From: Enterocloster lavalensis
GTDB taxonomy: Bacteria; Bacillota; Clostridia; Lachnospirales; Lachnospiraceae
Length of the DNA: 64,000 nucleotides
Assembly (NCBI RefSeq): GCF_902364025.1
Contig: NZ_CABJCG010000001.1
Location: forward strand, 186,001-250,000
Reading direction: 5' to 3'
Shown: in pieces, positions 54,501 to 63,952 of the stretch
Position numbering within the stretch: the first letter of the stretch is position 1
Layout of the letters: every line of letters starts with the position of its first letter
Translations under genes and position numbers: made by a program
Notes under the pieces: model-generated
Seen by the model: the letters and a program-made list of their open reading frames with translations, nothing else
What the model was told of the DNA's origin: nothing
Databases searched by the model: none

Positions 54501-55632
54501 CGTGCAGAACCGCGCAGGTGTGTTCCCACACATACTGGTCCAGACGGGTGATAAATCCGTTCTTCTCAAACAGGGCGATAAACTCACCCGGCGGAAGAAA
54601 TCCCAGCTCCGGGTGAATCCAGCGGACCAGGGCCTCGGCCCCGGAGAGAGACTCGTCCCTGACCCTGTATTTAGGCTGGACATACAACACGAACTGCTCT
54701 CCCGCCAAAGCCGCCTCCATGCCGTCCGTGATCGCCTGCTCCCGCAGCAGCTTGCTGCGCAGCGCCTCGTCGTAGGCAGCGTAATATTTGCCGTACCGGC
54801 CCTTGATTCGGTTGGCGGCCAGAAGCGCCCGGTCGCACATCTGCTCCACCGATATGCTGCGGTCGTCGATGGCGTAGACTCCCCAGCGGATCACCACGTT
54901 TTTCATATTGGTGACTTCGCGAATCTCCGCCTCCGCTCTCTGGAACAGGGCCTGGCTGTACTCCCAGCGCCGCTCTAACAGACAGGCGAAATGATCGGCG
55001 TCGATCCGCCCGCAGATGCCCCACGGGTTCACCCGCTCGGACAGCATCTGCGCGATCTTGCGCAGCAGCATATCCCCGGCCGGGATGCCGGAAATATCGT
55101 TCACCAGTTTGAAATTTTCAATATTGGAGTAGAGGAGATCGTAGGGCTGATCCGGGTGCAGAGCCAGGGTTTCCTTCACCCGCTGATAGAAGAAAGTTTT
55201 CGTGTAAAGGCCGGTCAGCTGGTCGTACTGGGCCAGGCTCAGCATGGCGGAGGACTCCCGGAGCTTGATCTGGCTGGCCACGCGGTGCAGAATCACCTGG
55301 GAATTGTAGGGCTTGGTCACAAAGTCCGTCGCTCCGTGGGACAGCGCTTCCACCTCGTCCGCCACGCTGTCGGACTGGGTGGTCACGATCACCGGTATGG
55401 AAGAAAAGGAGGCATCCGACTGGATGCGGCTTAAAAAGGTGTATCCGTCCATCACAGGCATATTGATATCCAGCAGAATCAGCGCAACGTCGTCCCGGTG
55501 GTCCTCCAGCACGTTCAGAGCGATCTGCCCGTTTTCCGCCTCCAGAATTTCATAATTTTCTTCCAGGATATTGCCCAGCAGCGCCCGGTTTAATTCATTG
55601 TCTTCCACGATCAGAATTTTTCTCTGCAACAT
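51520..55632 (-). CDS. REC-GGDEF*-EAL-PAS-PAS-PAS-HisKA-HATPase-REC hybrid protein
   Basis: This 1370-residue soluble protein joins c-di-GMP turnover to phosphorelay. Domains: receiver (1-122, Asp55 in LILLDINMP); degenerate GGDEF (135-290, RIDADHF at 209-215 in place of the signature); EAL (300-545, intact EAL at 333-335, DDFGSGYSS, VAEGVET) predicted to be an active phosphodiesterase; a Ser/Gly linker. Three PAS-like segments follow, each ending in a DIT or DVT motif (VIFNMTDIT, CMARSDIT, CLVRADVT). HisKA has His1002 in SHDIRTPLNAVIGM; HATPase (GNAVKFTPKGG, GGGLGLSITKGL) and a terminal receiver (ILMDIQMPNMNG) complete it. ATG 55632 has AAGGGG upstream. It has its own promoter. Confidence 0.93.
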   Translation of the reverse strand: MLQRKILIVEDNELNRALLGNILEENYEILEAENGQIALNVLEDHRDDVALILLDINMPVMDGYTFLSRIQSDASFSSIPVIVTTQSDSVADEVEALSHGATDFVTKPYNSQVILHRVASQIKLRESSAMLSLAQYDQLTGLYTKTFFYQRVKETLALHPDQPYDLLYSNIENFKLVNDISGIPAGDMLLRKIAQMLSERVNPWGICGRIDADHFACLLERRWEYSQALFQRAEAEIREVTNMKNVVIRWGVYAIDDRSISVEQMCDRALLAANRIKGRYGKYYAAYDEALRSKLLREQAITDGMEAALAGEQFVLYVQPKYRVRDESLSGAEALVRWIHPELGFLPPGEFIALFEKNGFITRLDQYVWEHTCAVLHDWDLRGYPQIPVSVNVSRADIYNIDLAAVLVKLVNQYELEPSRLHLEITESSYTENPRQIIDTVDEMRRLGFIIEMDDFGSGYSSLNMLNKMPLDVLKLDMKFFQNESEQSVNRGILLFIMQLARWMQVDVVAEGVETREQVELLREIGCDFVQGYYYAKPMPCEEFEALFHKSAASTSRESAGSGPSGGSNTSDLEQEPRYDRYRELLLRHYHRGDPGVLLVGHYGAKNGRILDLIDHTGSGLRQRFGTDRNAFFQGLAAFVADEAERRALLGLCLDLPIAGDVPERDAERSVRCFIHLPGEETGRYIQFAINWLSVPGEQDVTVIFNMTDITEQVMAEYIPRRLSIAGCDLVMDVDLFKGTYRVLNFGSSKKMEDTELHEGSYEKQAAQVLRTQVVPRDQERVANLMDPEYILERLGREDSYWFHFSMFGEQQEILTKNMSISSIDLRLGRVCMARSDITDSVREQQAMLNVLALTFDLVSFIDIKSGGMTMFTRRTVQENLSPYYFVDYRSTVESIASFYMDREGETRVKEQFRLETMLLRLREEPAGYDFVAPYQTDGKVLYKQVSVMWGDRNRKTVCLVRADVTDMLAQERRKKEELEAALALAEEASRAKSDFLSAMSHDIRTPLNAVIGMTELAFAHIGDRERVEDCLQTISLSSRHLLSLINNVLDMAKIERSSLVFNRMKIALPELVEQVSSIIALQAQNSGIRFSTDVNHIRHETIFGDPLRLNQILLNILGNAVKFTPKGGSVEFRMGELPASSAPGMARYRFVVQDTGIGMGAEFAEHIFEPFSRGGDSGRAEGGGLGLSITKGLIDLMGGEISVETREHMGSTFRVELEFEPADAGPEPEYGGGLEDSGQERALSGRRFLVAEDNAINAEILCELLQMQGALSVVRSDGAQALAAFQEAAVGTYDAILMDIQMPNMNGYEAARAIRSLDRKDAGNIPIIAMTANAFAEDVQAALAAGMTAHIAKPIDLGILLFELNRILR

Positions 55633-55732
55633 AGTTGTTCCCCTTTTCGCCCACGCCGTACTCTCCTGCAAAAGCGGCGGCGGCTATCGGAACGGGCCGG
55701 CGCTCTGTGCCAAGCTGATACATGATAGGTAT

Positions 55733-55761
55733 AGTTTAACATAACCGATATTTGAATTCAA
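55733..55761 (-). promoter_or_regulatory. Promoter of the 1370-residue hybrid gene
   Basis: TTGAAT (55756-55761) and TAAACT (55733-55738) on the minus strand, spacer 17 bp, about 100 bp before the start codon. Confidence 0.62.
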
Positions 55762-55781
55762 TCGGGAAAGATGAAAACGCC

Positions 55782-55812
55782 AAAACGGCGCCCACTGATC
55801 CGGCAGGCGCCG
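55782..55812 (-). terminator. Terminator of the PTS/sulfatase operon
   Basis: CGGCGCC pairs with GGCGCCG (7 bp, 13-nt loop), followed on the minus strand by TTTTGGCG. It begins 7 bp after the GH1 stop. Confidence 0.78.
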
Positions 55813-55818
55813 CTTTTA

Positions 55819-57252
<1,434 letters not shown>

Positions 57253-58719
57253 TCAATAGCCCTTGTCCTTTCGGTTTGGCACGAAATCCCCGGTCTCCAC
57301 CAGGAAGCGCAGGATTCTCGCCTGAAGCCGTCCTTCGATCTCCCCGTACTCCGCCCGGCCCGCCAGATTCACCAGTTCCTGAGGATCTTCTTCCAGGTCG
57401 AAGAGCTGGCCCGGTTCATAGAGCCGGTACACATATTTGTAGCGCTGTTCCCGGACCATAATGGCTTTCGTGTGCTCCGGCCCCTCCTCACACTGGGTGC
57501 TGAGCCGCGGCCAGTAGAGTGAATCCGGCCCATGCCCCCGCTCCATGGCCTGAAGCTCGCCGTGAATCCTTCCGCCCTCGCAGAACACGGCGTCCCGGTG
57601 GGTTTCCACACCCGCAAGCACCGGACAGAGGGAACGGCCGAACTGCGTATAATTTAGAGCAAAGCCCCCAAGCTCTGCCACCGTGGCCGGAATGTCCACC
57701 AGCTCCGCCAGAGCCACGCTGACTCCGGGGCGGCAGTCCGTGCCGGCCGGCGGCTTGATGATCAGCGGAACATTACACTGGCAGTCGTAGAAGGTATTCT
57801 GCGCCTTCTCCACCAACCCGTAGTCCCCGGTAAAATCCCCGTGGTCGCTGAAGAAAAACAGCGCGGTGCCGTCGTAGACTCCAGTCTCCTTCATCACCGC
57901 CACCAGTTCGCCCAACCGCTCGTCCAGCTGGCTGATCATGTCGTAATAGGTCCCTTTGAGCTCCGCGAACCGCTCCTCGCTCCACCCCTGAAGCCCCTGC
58001 TTTTCGTAAATTGCCTTCAGCATAGAGGGCATCCCCTCCCAATTTTCCGGAGTGGGCCTTCGGGCGGGAATATGGCTGCGGTCGGTTCGCCCGTACCAGG
58101 GCGGACTGCAGCCGTAGGGCGGATGGGGATTACTCAGGCAGAGAAACAGACAGAAGGGCTTATCCTCTCTCCCCGCCTCACGCCGCTCCCTCAGGTACTG
58201 GATGGAATAATCCAGGCAGCTGCGGTCATTGTCGTCCATCTGTTCGGGGCTCACCTTGCCAGCGTAAAAGGAATAGAAATTGTCCCCGGAAGGTTCCCCG
58301 CGAAACTGCTTTTCAAACGCCTTGCTTTTCTCCCGGTCCCAGGGATAGGCTCCCGGATAATAACGGTCGCAGTATTTGCTGAAATCCCGGTTTAAGGGAA
58401 TGACCTCGTCCTTCCCCGCCCAAATCACCTCGTAGCCGTTCATTTTCAGCTGCTCCAACATAGTGGGGTCGTCCTCATCCAGCAAAAAATGCATGGTCCT
58501 ATGTCCCTTGGTGTGGGGATACCAGCCGGTCAGCATACTGCATCGGCTGGGCACGCAGACCGGGTTCTGGCAGTATGCGTTCCGAAAGGAAACGCCGTCC
58601 CCAGCCAGCTTTTCGATGTTGGGAGTTGCCGCGCCCTGGGGATTTAAGTGCCCCAGGGCGTCGGCGCGGAGCTGGTCTGCTATGAAAAAAACAAAATTTG
58701 GTTTGTTCGCTCTCTCCAA
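57253..58719 (-). CDS. Cytoplasmic Cys-type sulfatase
   Basis: Type I sulfatases remove sulfate esters using formylglycine made from a Cys or Ser. The product of about 488 residues begins ERANKPNFVFFIADQLRADALG and has the site C55-V-P-S-R; the metal-binding FFFSDHGDFTGDYG block also fits. There is no signal peptide, so it acts in the cytoplasm, and the Cys needs an anaerobic sulfatase-maturating radical-SAM enzyme, not seen here. The start is probably TTG 58719, with GGGTGGAG just before it and overlapping the EIIC stop. TTG 58734 is an alternative adding five residues. It lies between PTS EIIC and GH1, implying a sulfated phospho-disaccharide. Confidence 0.92.
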   Translation of the reverse strand: MERANKPNFVFFIADQLRADALGHLNPQGAATPNIEKLAGDGVSFRNAYCQNPVCVPSRCSMLTGWYPHTKGHRTMHFLLDEDDPTMLEQLKMNGYEVIWAGKDEVIPLNRDFSKYCDRYYPGAYPWDREKSKAFEKQFRGEPSGDNFYSFYAGKVSPEQMDDNDRSCLDYSIQYLRERREAGREDKPFCLFLCLSNPHPPYGCSPPWYGRTDRSHIPARRPTPENWEGMPSMLKAIYEKQGLQGWSEERFAELKGTYYDMISQLDERLGELVAVMKETGVYDGTALFFFSDHGDFTGDYGLVEKAQNTFYDCQCNVPLIIKPPAGTDCRPGVSVALAELVDIPATVAELGGFALNYTQFGRSLCPVLAGVETHRDAVFCEGGRIHGELQAMERGHGPDSLYWPRLSTQCEEGPEHTKAIMVREQRYKYVYRLYEPGQLFDLEEDPQELVNLAGRAEYGEIEGRLQARILRFLVETGDFVPNRKDKGY

Positions 58720-58720
58720 T

Positions 58721-60058
58721 TTACTCCACCCCAAGTTTTTCTTTTTCCAGAAGAGACTTATCGTACACCTTTACGAAGGGCATATAGATGAGCACGTCCA
58801 TCACGACCAGCGCAATGACCAGCAGACCCGCCTTAACATCCATCGTACATAGAATCGCATCCAGCACTCTGGGAGTAGTCCACGGTATGTTGACAAAAAT
58901 CCTGCCGATGATATTCCACTGCATAAGCAGGAACGTGATCATGGTATTCAGTACGGAACCAAGAATCATGGGCACCATCAAAATAGGATTAAATACCAGC
59001 GGTACGCCGAAGGTCAGAGGCTCCGCAATTCCAAAAATAGATGGAACAATTCCTATTTTGCCTACCGTTTTCAGCTGAGTCGACTTTGCTACCAGCAAAA
59101 TGCAGATTGCTAATGCAAAGGCAGAGCCACATCCGCCAATGTTGCCGAAGGCAGTGCGGAACGGAGCCGTGGCGATAGCCGGAAGGGGCTCTCCTGCCGC
59201 ATAAGCCGCTGCGTTGGCCGTAATGTTGGTCATAAAGAATCCCGATGTAACGCTGTCCGGAACCGCGCTTCCGTAAATTCCAAAAAACCAGAGGAAGTTA
59301 ATCAAAAACTGAATTGCCATCATACCGCCCACGCTGTCGACCGCTTTTGCAAAGGGCGTGAACAGGTTCATGATCGCCTGGGGAAGGTTGACGCCGAAAG
59401 CGGCTGTCACGCCCTGATCCACAACCAGGAAAGCCACTAATACCACAATCGACGGGATCAGCGCTTCAAAGGGCGCCGTCACCATGGGCGGAACCGTATC
59501 CGGAAGCTTGATCTTGATGTTCTTATCCAACAGGAACCGGGTCAGTTCCACGGTCACAATCGCCACCACCATGGCGGCAAACAGGCCTCTGGAACCCAGG
59601 TAACGGCTGTTTAAGAACAATCCGCTGGCTCCCTCCACTGCTGCCGGAGGGGCGGCGATGATCAGAAACGACATGGCCGATGTGATCATACAGGACAGCG
59701 GTTCCATCTTGTAATTTTTACAGAGATGGTATGTAATCGCAATCACCACATAGATTCCCAAAAGCCCCAGCGTCACATTGTTGGGCAGCTCCAGAATCGC
59801 TGCGTATTTGCCCGCCCAGTTGTACCAGGCGGTGAGAAACGATTTTAAAATGCCGCTGGTCGCCTCAAGGGTTGACGCATCCACCGGCGGATACGCCAGG
59901 ATCAGAGAAATTCCTCCGATAATTGTCAGGGGAATGGTCGCCATCATTCCCTTGGTGATCGCGGTAATGTGCTTCTCCTCCGCGATTTTACCGGCCACAG
60001 GCATAATGTGCTCCTGCATCCAGTCCATAAATTTTTGCATTACCCCCTGCTTTGCCAT
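58721..60058 (-). CDS. PTS lactose/cellobiose-family EIIC permease
   Basis: EIIC forms the membrane channel of a phosphotransferase system and binds the incoming sugar. The 445-residue protein begins MQKFMDWMQEHIMPVAGKIAEEKH and has about ten hydrophobic segments with PLTIIGGISLILAYPP, GGCGSAFALAI and IFGIAEPLTFGVPLVFNP. These blocks are typical of CelB/ChbC-like permeases. GGGAGGGA lies before ATG 60058. It is third in the EIIA-EIIB-EIIC-sulfatase-GH1 order; the sugar is inferred only from context. Confidence 0.95.
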   Translation of the reverse strand: MAKQGVMQKFMDWMQEHIMPVAGKIAEEKHITAITKGMMATIPLTIIGGISLILAYPPVDASTLEATSGILKSFLTAWYNWAGKYAAILELPNNVTLGLLGIYVVIAITYHLCKNYKMEPLSCMITSAMSFLIIAAPPAAVEGASGLFLNSRYLGSRGLFAAMVVAIVTVELTRFLLDKNIKIKLPDTVPPMVTAPFEALIPSIVVLVAFLVVDQGVTAAFGVNLPQAIMNLFTPFAKAVDSVGGMMAIQFLINFLWFFGIYGSAVPDSVTSGFFMTNITANAAAYAAGEPLPAIATAPFRTAFGNIGGCGSAFALAICILLVAKSTQLKTVGKIGIVPSIFGIAEPLTFGVPLVFNPILMVPMILGSVLNTMITFLLMQWNIIGRIFVNIPWTTPRVLDAILCTMDVKAGLLVIALVVMDVLIYMPFVKVYDKSLLEKEKLGVE

Positions 60059-60078
60059 ACTTAAGTCCCTCCCCGATT

Positions 60079-60393
60079 CTATTTGTCCCGGCCCTCGTAG
60101 AGCGCCTGTGCCTGCTTTAAGATCTTAGCTCCGTTGCCCATGGCGTAATCCACCGGCGCGATGGAATCCAAGGGCTTGCCGATCTCCGCGGCCTTGCGCA
60201 GCAGCTCCTTTTTCTTGTAAGCGATCTGCGGCCCGATCAGGATCACGTCGAAATTCTCCACCACCTCGTCCATACGGTCAAAAGGATGGGCTTCGATCTT
60301 CCAGTCCTTCTGATCCTCCGTGAGCGCCGCCTTCATCTTGTTCATTACCAGGCTGGTCGAGGCGCCCGCCATACACATTAGTAAAATATTCAT
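60079..60393 (-). CDS. PTS lactose/cellobiose-family EIIB
   Basis: EIIB passes phosphate from EIIA to the sugar. The 104-residue protein begins MNILLMCMAGASTSLVMNKM; Cys7 is the phosphorylated residue of the CxxGxSTS P-loop. VILIGPQIAYKKKEL is the second conserved block. Its ATG overlaps the EIIA stop by 4 bp (ATGA), with AAGGAGG as ribosome binding site, so the two are translationally coupled. Confidence 0.96.
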   Translation of the reverse strand: MNILLMCMAGASTSLVMNKMKAALTEDQKDWKIEAHPFDRMDEVVENFDVILIGPQIAYKKKELLRKAAEIGKPLDSIAPVDYAMGNGAKILKQAQALYEGRDK

Positions 60394-60722
60394 TGTCCGT
60401 CCTCCTTGTCTTTTTTATGAGATAACGCTCTGTAAAGCTCAATCATCTCCGTGATCAGTTCCCTTGCCAGCATGCAATCCATCAGGTGGTCCTGTGCATG
60501 GACTCCGATCAGGGAGATCTGATTCATCTCCCCCCGGGCCTCCATCACCAGAAGCTCCGTCTGGATGTCATGGGCCTCCATCACCCACTGGGCCGACTCC
60601 TGCATCTTTTGTTGGGCTTCCTCGAACCGTCCCTGCTTCGCCTCCCCCAGCGCCTCGTAAGCCGCGCTGCGGGCCTGCCCCGATTTTACGACCAGGGTCA
60701 TGATGGTTTCCTCCATACTCAT
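60390..60722 (-). CDS. PTS lactose/cellobiose-family EIIA
   Basis: EIIA accepts phosphate from HPr. This all-helical 110-residue protein has the active motif HAQDHLM with His75 and the block SAAYEALGEAKQGRFEEA. AAAGGAG stands 11 bases before ATG 60722. It is first in the operon, below a 366-bp AT-rich control region that separates it from the LevR-type regulator gene. Confidence 0.95.
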   Translation of the reverse strand: MSMEETIMTLVVKSGQARSAAYEALGEAKQGRFEEAQQKMQESAQWVMEAHDIQTELLVMEARGEMNQISLIGVHAQDHLMDCMLARELITEMIELYRALSHKKDKEDGQ

Positions 60723-60778
60723 GCGCTCCCGCTCCTTTCAATACTGTATAATTTTTATACTATGTTTTTCATAAGCAA

Positions 60779-60807
60779 ACCTTACCACATTGGAAAAACA
60801 AAGTCAA
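60779..60807 (-). promoter_or_regulatory. Candidate sigma-A promoter of the PTS operon
   Basis: TTGACT (60802-60807) and TAAGGT (60779-60784) on the minus strand, spacer 17 bp. The -10 is poor; a TATAAA at about 60755 is an alternative with no -35. A weak promoter would suit an activated operon. Confidence 0.4.
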
Positions 60808-60835
60808 TCCTTCGAAAACTCGCCATTTTTCCGCT

Positions 60836-60964
60836 GTGTATACGGTGATTTCCCCTGTGTATCGCATGGTTTTCGAAAAAGCCGTCTTATACACTAATAC
60901 ACTAAATACATATTCATTCATTTCAATGGGAAGTGTATGATGAACTGCCTAAAAATCGATACAC
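60836..60964. promoter_or_regulatory. Cluster of ATACAC motifs, candidate regulator sites
   Basis: ATACAC or its complement GTGTAT occurs six times in 129 bp: 60836, 60857 and 60933 (as GTGTAT), 60889, 60897 and 60959 (as ATACAC). The second and last belong to a perfect 9-bp inverted repeat TGTGTATCG/CGATACACA (60856-60864 and 60957-60965). They lie upstream of the candidate PTS promoter. Confidence 0.55.
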
Positions 60965-61039
60965 AAAAGAAACTCTGCATCCAAATTTATACGCAAAGAT
61001 TATTTATTAATTTTTCTTATAAATAATGCCTTATCATAC

Positions 61040-61074
61040 AAAAATAGCGGACAAAGGAGTGAACCTCTGTCCGC
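61040..61074 (-). terminator. Terminator after the LevR-type regulator
   Basis: GCGGACA pairs with TGTCCGC (7 bp), and the minus strand continues TATTTTTG. It separates the regulator transcript from the PTS operon, which therefore has its own promoter. Confidence 0.8.
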
Positions 61075-61088
61075 CGTCCTAAAACCAT

Positions 61089-63761
61089 TCAATTTTCGCT
61101 TTTTCTGCCCCTCAGAATATACAGGATGTGGGCGTACTCATTGTCGTCCACCCGAATGTGGAAGGCCTCCTCCAGTGGCACCATACATGCCCTCAGCTTT
61201 CCGTACAGCTCCCGGTTTTCCTTGAGCAGCTCCGCCTTGTGAAGGTTCACCGGCGTCTCCTCCCCGCCGATCATCCGGTTGATCCCGCAGGCCAGATGGA
61301 CGCTTAAGCCCACCCGTTTTTCCGGCGGCAGCGGGCTTCCCAAAACCTCCTCCATCTCCGACACCAGGGACGGGACCCAGCGCTTGACCTGATCCGGCCC
61401 GAAATACTGTAAGCCCTCCGCCAATTCCATGATAATCCGGTCGTTTTCCTCGTCCTCCGCCTCCCCGGGAATATCCGCCCGCAGCAGAAGCTTCAGCTTT
61501 TCCTGGGGACATTCCAGCACTTTCGTGACCGGAATGAAGGGAATATCCAGCAGCTGCGGGTCAAATGCGCCCACGGTGCAGAGTATGTGGTGCTTTTCAT
61601 GGATTCGGTTGATCTCATTTAACAGCTCCTCCCGCCCGGAAATGGCCAGCGGGATAAAGGACACATTGTCCCAATGAACCTTCTTTTCCAGATACCGCTT
61701 GATCTGGACCGCCCCGCCCTCTCCGCTCATGCACAGGGTGATGATCACGTTCCCGGACCGGGGGCGGTAATAGGCGTCGTCCCGCAGCATGGGCAGCGTG
61801 TGGTAGCGCTCCAACAGGGACGAGTAGGCGGCGTCCAGATCCGGCTCCAGCATCACCTTGCGGCAGCAGTCCAGGGCCAGAGCCGTAAAGGGAAAGGCGA
61901 TGGCGCGGATGGGAATCTTCGTCTCCGCGCAGACCATCTCAATCATCTGCCTCATGGACCCCATGTCATAGAGCGCCAGGATTCCTGCGCCGCGGTTCCA
62001 GTCCGACAGGGCCTGTTTCAGCTCGGGATACGCCTCCCGGGTGCTCTTGCTCAAGGGCAGATCGTAATACCCCACCTCCGTTCCGCTGAGGCTCTGGATC
62101 ACCTGGGCCATGGACGAGGCCACGTGTTCCCCGTGCATGGCGATGAACAGGAGCGGATGGGGCTGCGCCCCCGCCATGCCGCCCCGGTCGCAGATAAACA
62201 TGGTCAGGAACACCACCTCGTCGATGGGAAGGCGGGTGGAAAACTCCTTCTCCAGACGTCCGGCGAATTTCACCGCCAAAGCGTACTCCTCCTTGTACTT
62301 TCCGATCATCTCCATGATCCGGTCGGAGGACAGCTCCCGCCGCTTCTCCCCCTCACACAGCGCCGCATTCAGGTGCAGGCACAGGCCGTAGAACACGGAC
62401 ACCGGGTACACCCGGTTGAAATCCCGGGCCGCTTGGTCCAGAAACTCCGTCACCAGCTCCATGATCCTGGGGTTTACCATCTTGGAGAGCTGCTCCTTGT
62501 CCGCCACCTTTGAAACCAGGCTGTTGTTGTACTTCTTAAACTCATTTTCGATATCAATACCGATGATGGTGTTGATATCCTCCCAGGCCAGCCCTCTCTC
62601 CTTCAATTCCTGCATCCGCTCCTCAATCCACTCATAGATCGAGAAACCGCCCAGCCTGCGGACCTCCTCCGCCCTGGTGTGCACGTCCTGGTTTTCCGAA
62701 AACACATAGCGGACGTTCTCCTTGATCAGCTCCTTTAAATCCGCCTTGCGCCGCTTGTACTCCAAAAGCCCCGAGCGCACCTCGTTGGGGAAATCCGACA
62801 TGGCGAGGCGGATTTCCTTCTGATCCGCCTTCAGCCCCCTGACATAGGCGTTGGCACAGGCGATCCGGATATCGTTGCGCAGCTGCTTGACCTGCCGGGG
62901 ACAGCGGTATAAAAGCAGGGCGACCAGAATCTCCGACGTCAGGCTCAGGGCGTGGCCGCTCCCGGCCGCCTCCCTGGTCAGAAAACGGCGGATCAGGCCA
63001 AAGCGCTCGGCCGGCGGCCGTTCCTCCAGAGGCGGCAGGGAAATGGTCACCGAAAACCGGCTCTTGAAGGGTTCTAAAATCTCACCGGCCGCCGTCTCCT
63101 CCACCGCGCAGACCACGGTGGTCCGAAGGTTGCATCTGCGCCCCTGCCAGGTCCGGTAATTGTTCTCCACCAAGGACAAAAGACCGCTCTTGGCCGCCGG
63201 GGGCAGCAATTCCCCGTGGTCGATAAACAGAATCCCATCCTCCGCCTGTTCCAGGAACGAGGTCTTTCCCTCGATCCCGCCGAAGATCTCAACGGTCAGC
63301 TGCTCCGGCCGGTCCGCAAAATGGGCGCAGTTGATCTTTACAAAGGGCGCTTCCGGCTCCAGCGCGTAATTCTCCGTGGCAAAGCGGTGGATCATCTGCG
63401 CAAAACAGCTCTTTCCACTTCCGCCCGGTCCGGTGAGAAGGCAGTGCAGGCTGTGCTGCGGGTAGAGCATGGCCGCCTTGGCCAGCTGGACGCTCTGGCG
63501 TAGGCTTCCGTCATACCCAACAAGCTCGGAAAAGCAGGACTCGTCCCCCGTCTTGGCCTGTCCCCCGGCCAGGCGGTAGAGCACCGGCCGCCCGGCGCTC
63601 TTCTCCACCAGGCCCTCCCGCACCAGAGCGTTTAAAATCGCGCTGAGGTTGGTCCGCTGCATATCCAGGCGCTTTGAGAGATACTGGGTGGTCACGCCCC
63701 CATTCTCCTCCCCCGCACACTGGCGCAGCAGGTCCAACACCATGTTTTTATTGCTTTTCAT
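61089..63761 (-). CDS. LevR-type PRD regulator with AAA domain lacking GAFTGA
   Basis: This 890-residue PTS-controlled regulator has a winged HTH (20-64), an AAA+ domain (75-320) with Walker A GPGGSGKS (111-118), and a PRD (about 430-535). An EIIA-Man-like domain (about 550-680, MHGEHVASSM), an EIIB-like domain (about 705-790, CMSGEGG) and a second PRD (about 790-885, SVHLACGINRM) follow. In LevR the AAA domain contacts sigma-54 through GAFTGA; here that stretch reads IFGGIEGKTSFLEQAEDG, so the motif is missing. Walker B is FIDHGE, with His in the usual Glu place. It may therefore act without sigma-54. It sits upstream of the PTS operon in the same direction and is separated from it by a terminator. 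Confidence 0.87.
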   Translation of the reverse strand: MKSNKNMVLDLLRQCAGEENGGVTTQYLSKRLDMQRTNLSAILNALVREGLVEKSAGRPVLYRLAGGQAKTGDESCFSELVGYDGSLRQSVQLAKAAMLYPQHSLHCLLTGPGGSGKSCFAQMIHRFATENYALEPEAPFVKINCAHFADRPEQLTVEIFGGIEGKTSFLEQAEDGILFIDHGELLPPAAKSGLLSLVENNYRTWQGRRCNLRTTVVCAVEETAAGEILEPFKSRFSVTISLPPLEERPPAERFGLIRRFLTREAAGSGHALSLTSEILVALLLYRCPRQVKQLRNDIRIACANAYVRGLKADQKEIRLAMSDFPNEVRSGLLEYKRRKADLKELIKENVRYVFSENQDVHTRAEEVRRLGGFSIYEWIEERMQELKERGLAWEDINTIIGIDIENEFKKYNNSLVSKVADKEQLSKMVNPRIMELVTEFLDQAARDFNRVYPVSVFYGLCLHLNAALCEGEKRRELSSDRIMEMIGKYKEEYALAVKFAGRLEKEFSTRLPIDEVVFLTMFICDRGGMAGAQPHPLLFIAMHGEHVASSMAQVIQSLSGTEVGYYDLPLSKSTREAYPELKQALSDWNRGAGILALYDMGSMRQMIEMVCAETKIPIRAIAFPFTALALDCCRKVMLEPDLDAAYSSLLERYHTLPMLRDDAYYRPRSGNVIITLCMSGEGGAVQIKRYLEKKVHWDNVSFIPLAISGREELLNEINRIHEKHHILCTVGAFDPQLLDIPFIPVTKVLECPQEKLKLLLRADIPGEAEDEENDRIIMELAEGLQYFGPDQVKRWVPSLVSEMEEVLGSPLPPEKRVGLSVHLACGINRMIGGEETPVNLHKAELLKENRELYGKLRACMVPLEEAFHIRVDDNEYAHILYILRGRKSEN

Positions 63762-63829
63762 CGGAATCCTCCTCCGTTTTCCACAGAGAGCGCTCTCGCA
63801 GGCTCTGCACGTGCTTTTTTGCTTTCCCT

Positions 63830-63858
63830 ATTATACCGTATCCGTTCCGTCTTTACAA
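63830..63858 (-). promoter_or_regulatory. Promoter of the LevR-type regulator
   Basis: TTGTAA... on the minus strand (63853-63858) and a perfect TATAAT (63830-63835), spacer 17 bp, about 70 bp before the start codon. Confidence 0.72.
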
Positions 63859-63910
63859 TTCCATCATGGCCGGAATCTGTCCGCCGCCGTCCGCATGTTT
63901 CCTCTCCGCG

Positions 63911-63952
63911 CAAAAAGGTGCCGTCAAACACCCCTGCGGCGTTCGACGGCAC
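63911..63952 (-). terminator. Terminator of a leftward gene beyond the window
   Basis: GTGCCGTC pairs with GACGGCAC (8 bp), and the minus strand then reads CTTTTTG. It implies that a minus-strand gene ends just right of position 64000. Confidence 0.7.

Larger units (their letters stand above)
60723..61046. other. AT-rich control region of the PTS operon
   Basis: This non-coding stretch is clearly more AT-rich than its neighbours. It holds one fair promoter (60779-60807), a cluster of six ATACAC hexamers (60836-60964), and a TTTTCGAAAA palindrome at 60870-60879. I found no convincing sigma-54 promoter and no clear catabolite-response (cre) site in it. Confidence 0.6.

Noticed and set aside
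60774..60789. Sigma-54-like TGTGGT-N5-TTGCT before the PTS operon
   Set aside because: The -12 half is good, but the essential GG of the -24 element is missing, and the regulator lacks GAFTGA.
63758..63952. A 64-codon minus-strand frame upstream of the LevR-type regulator
   Set aside because: It overlaps the promoter elements of that gene and the terminator of the preceding one, and has no ribosome binding site.
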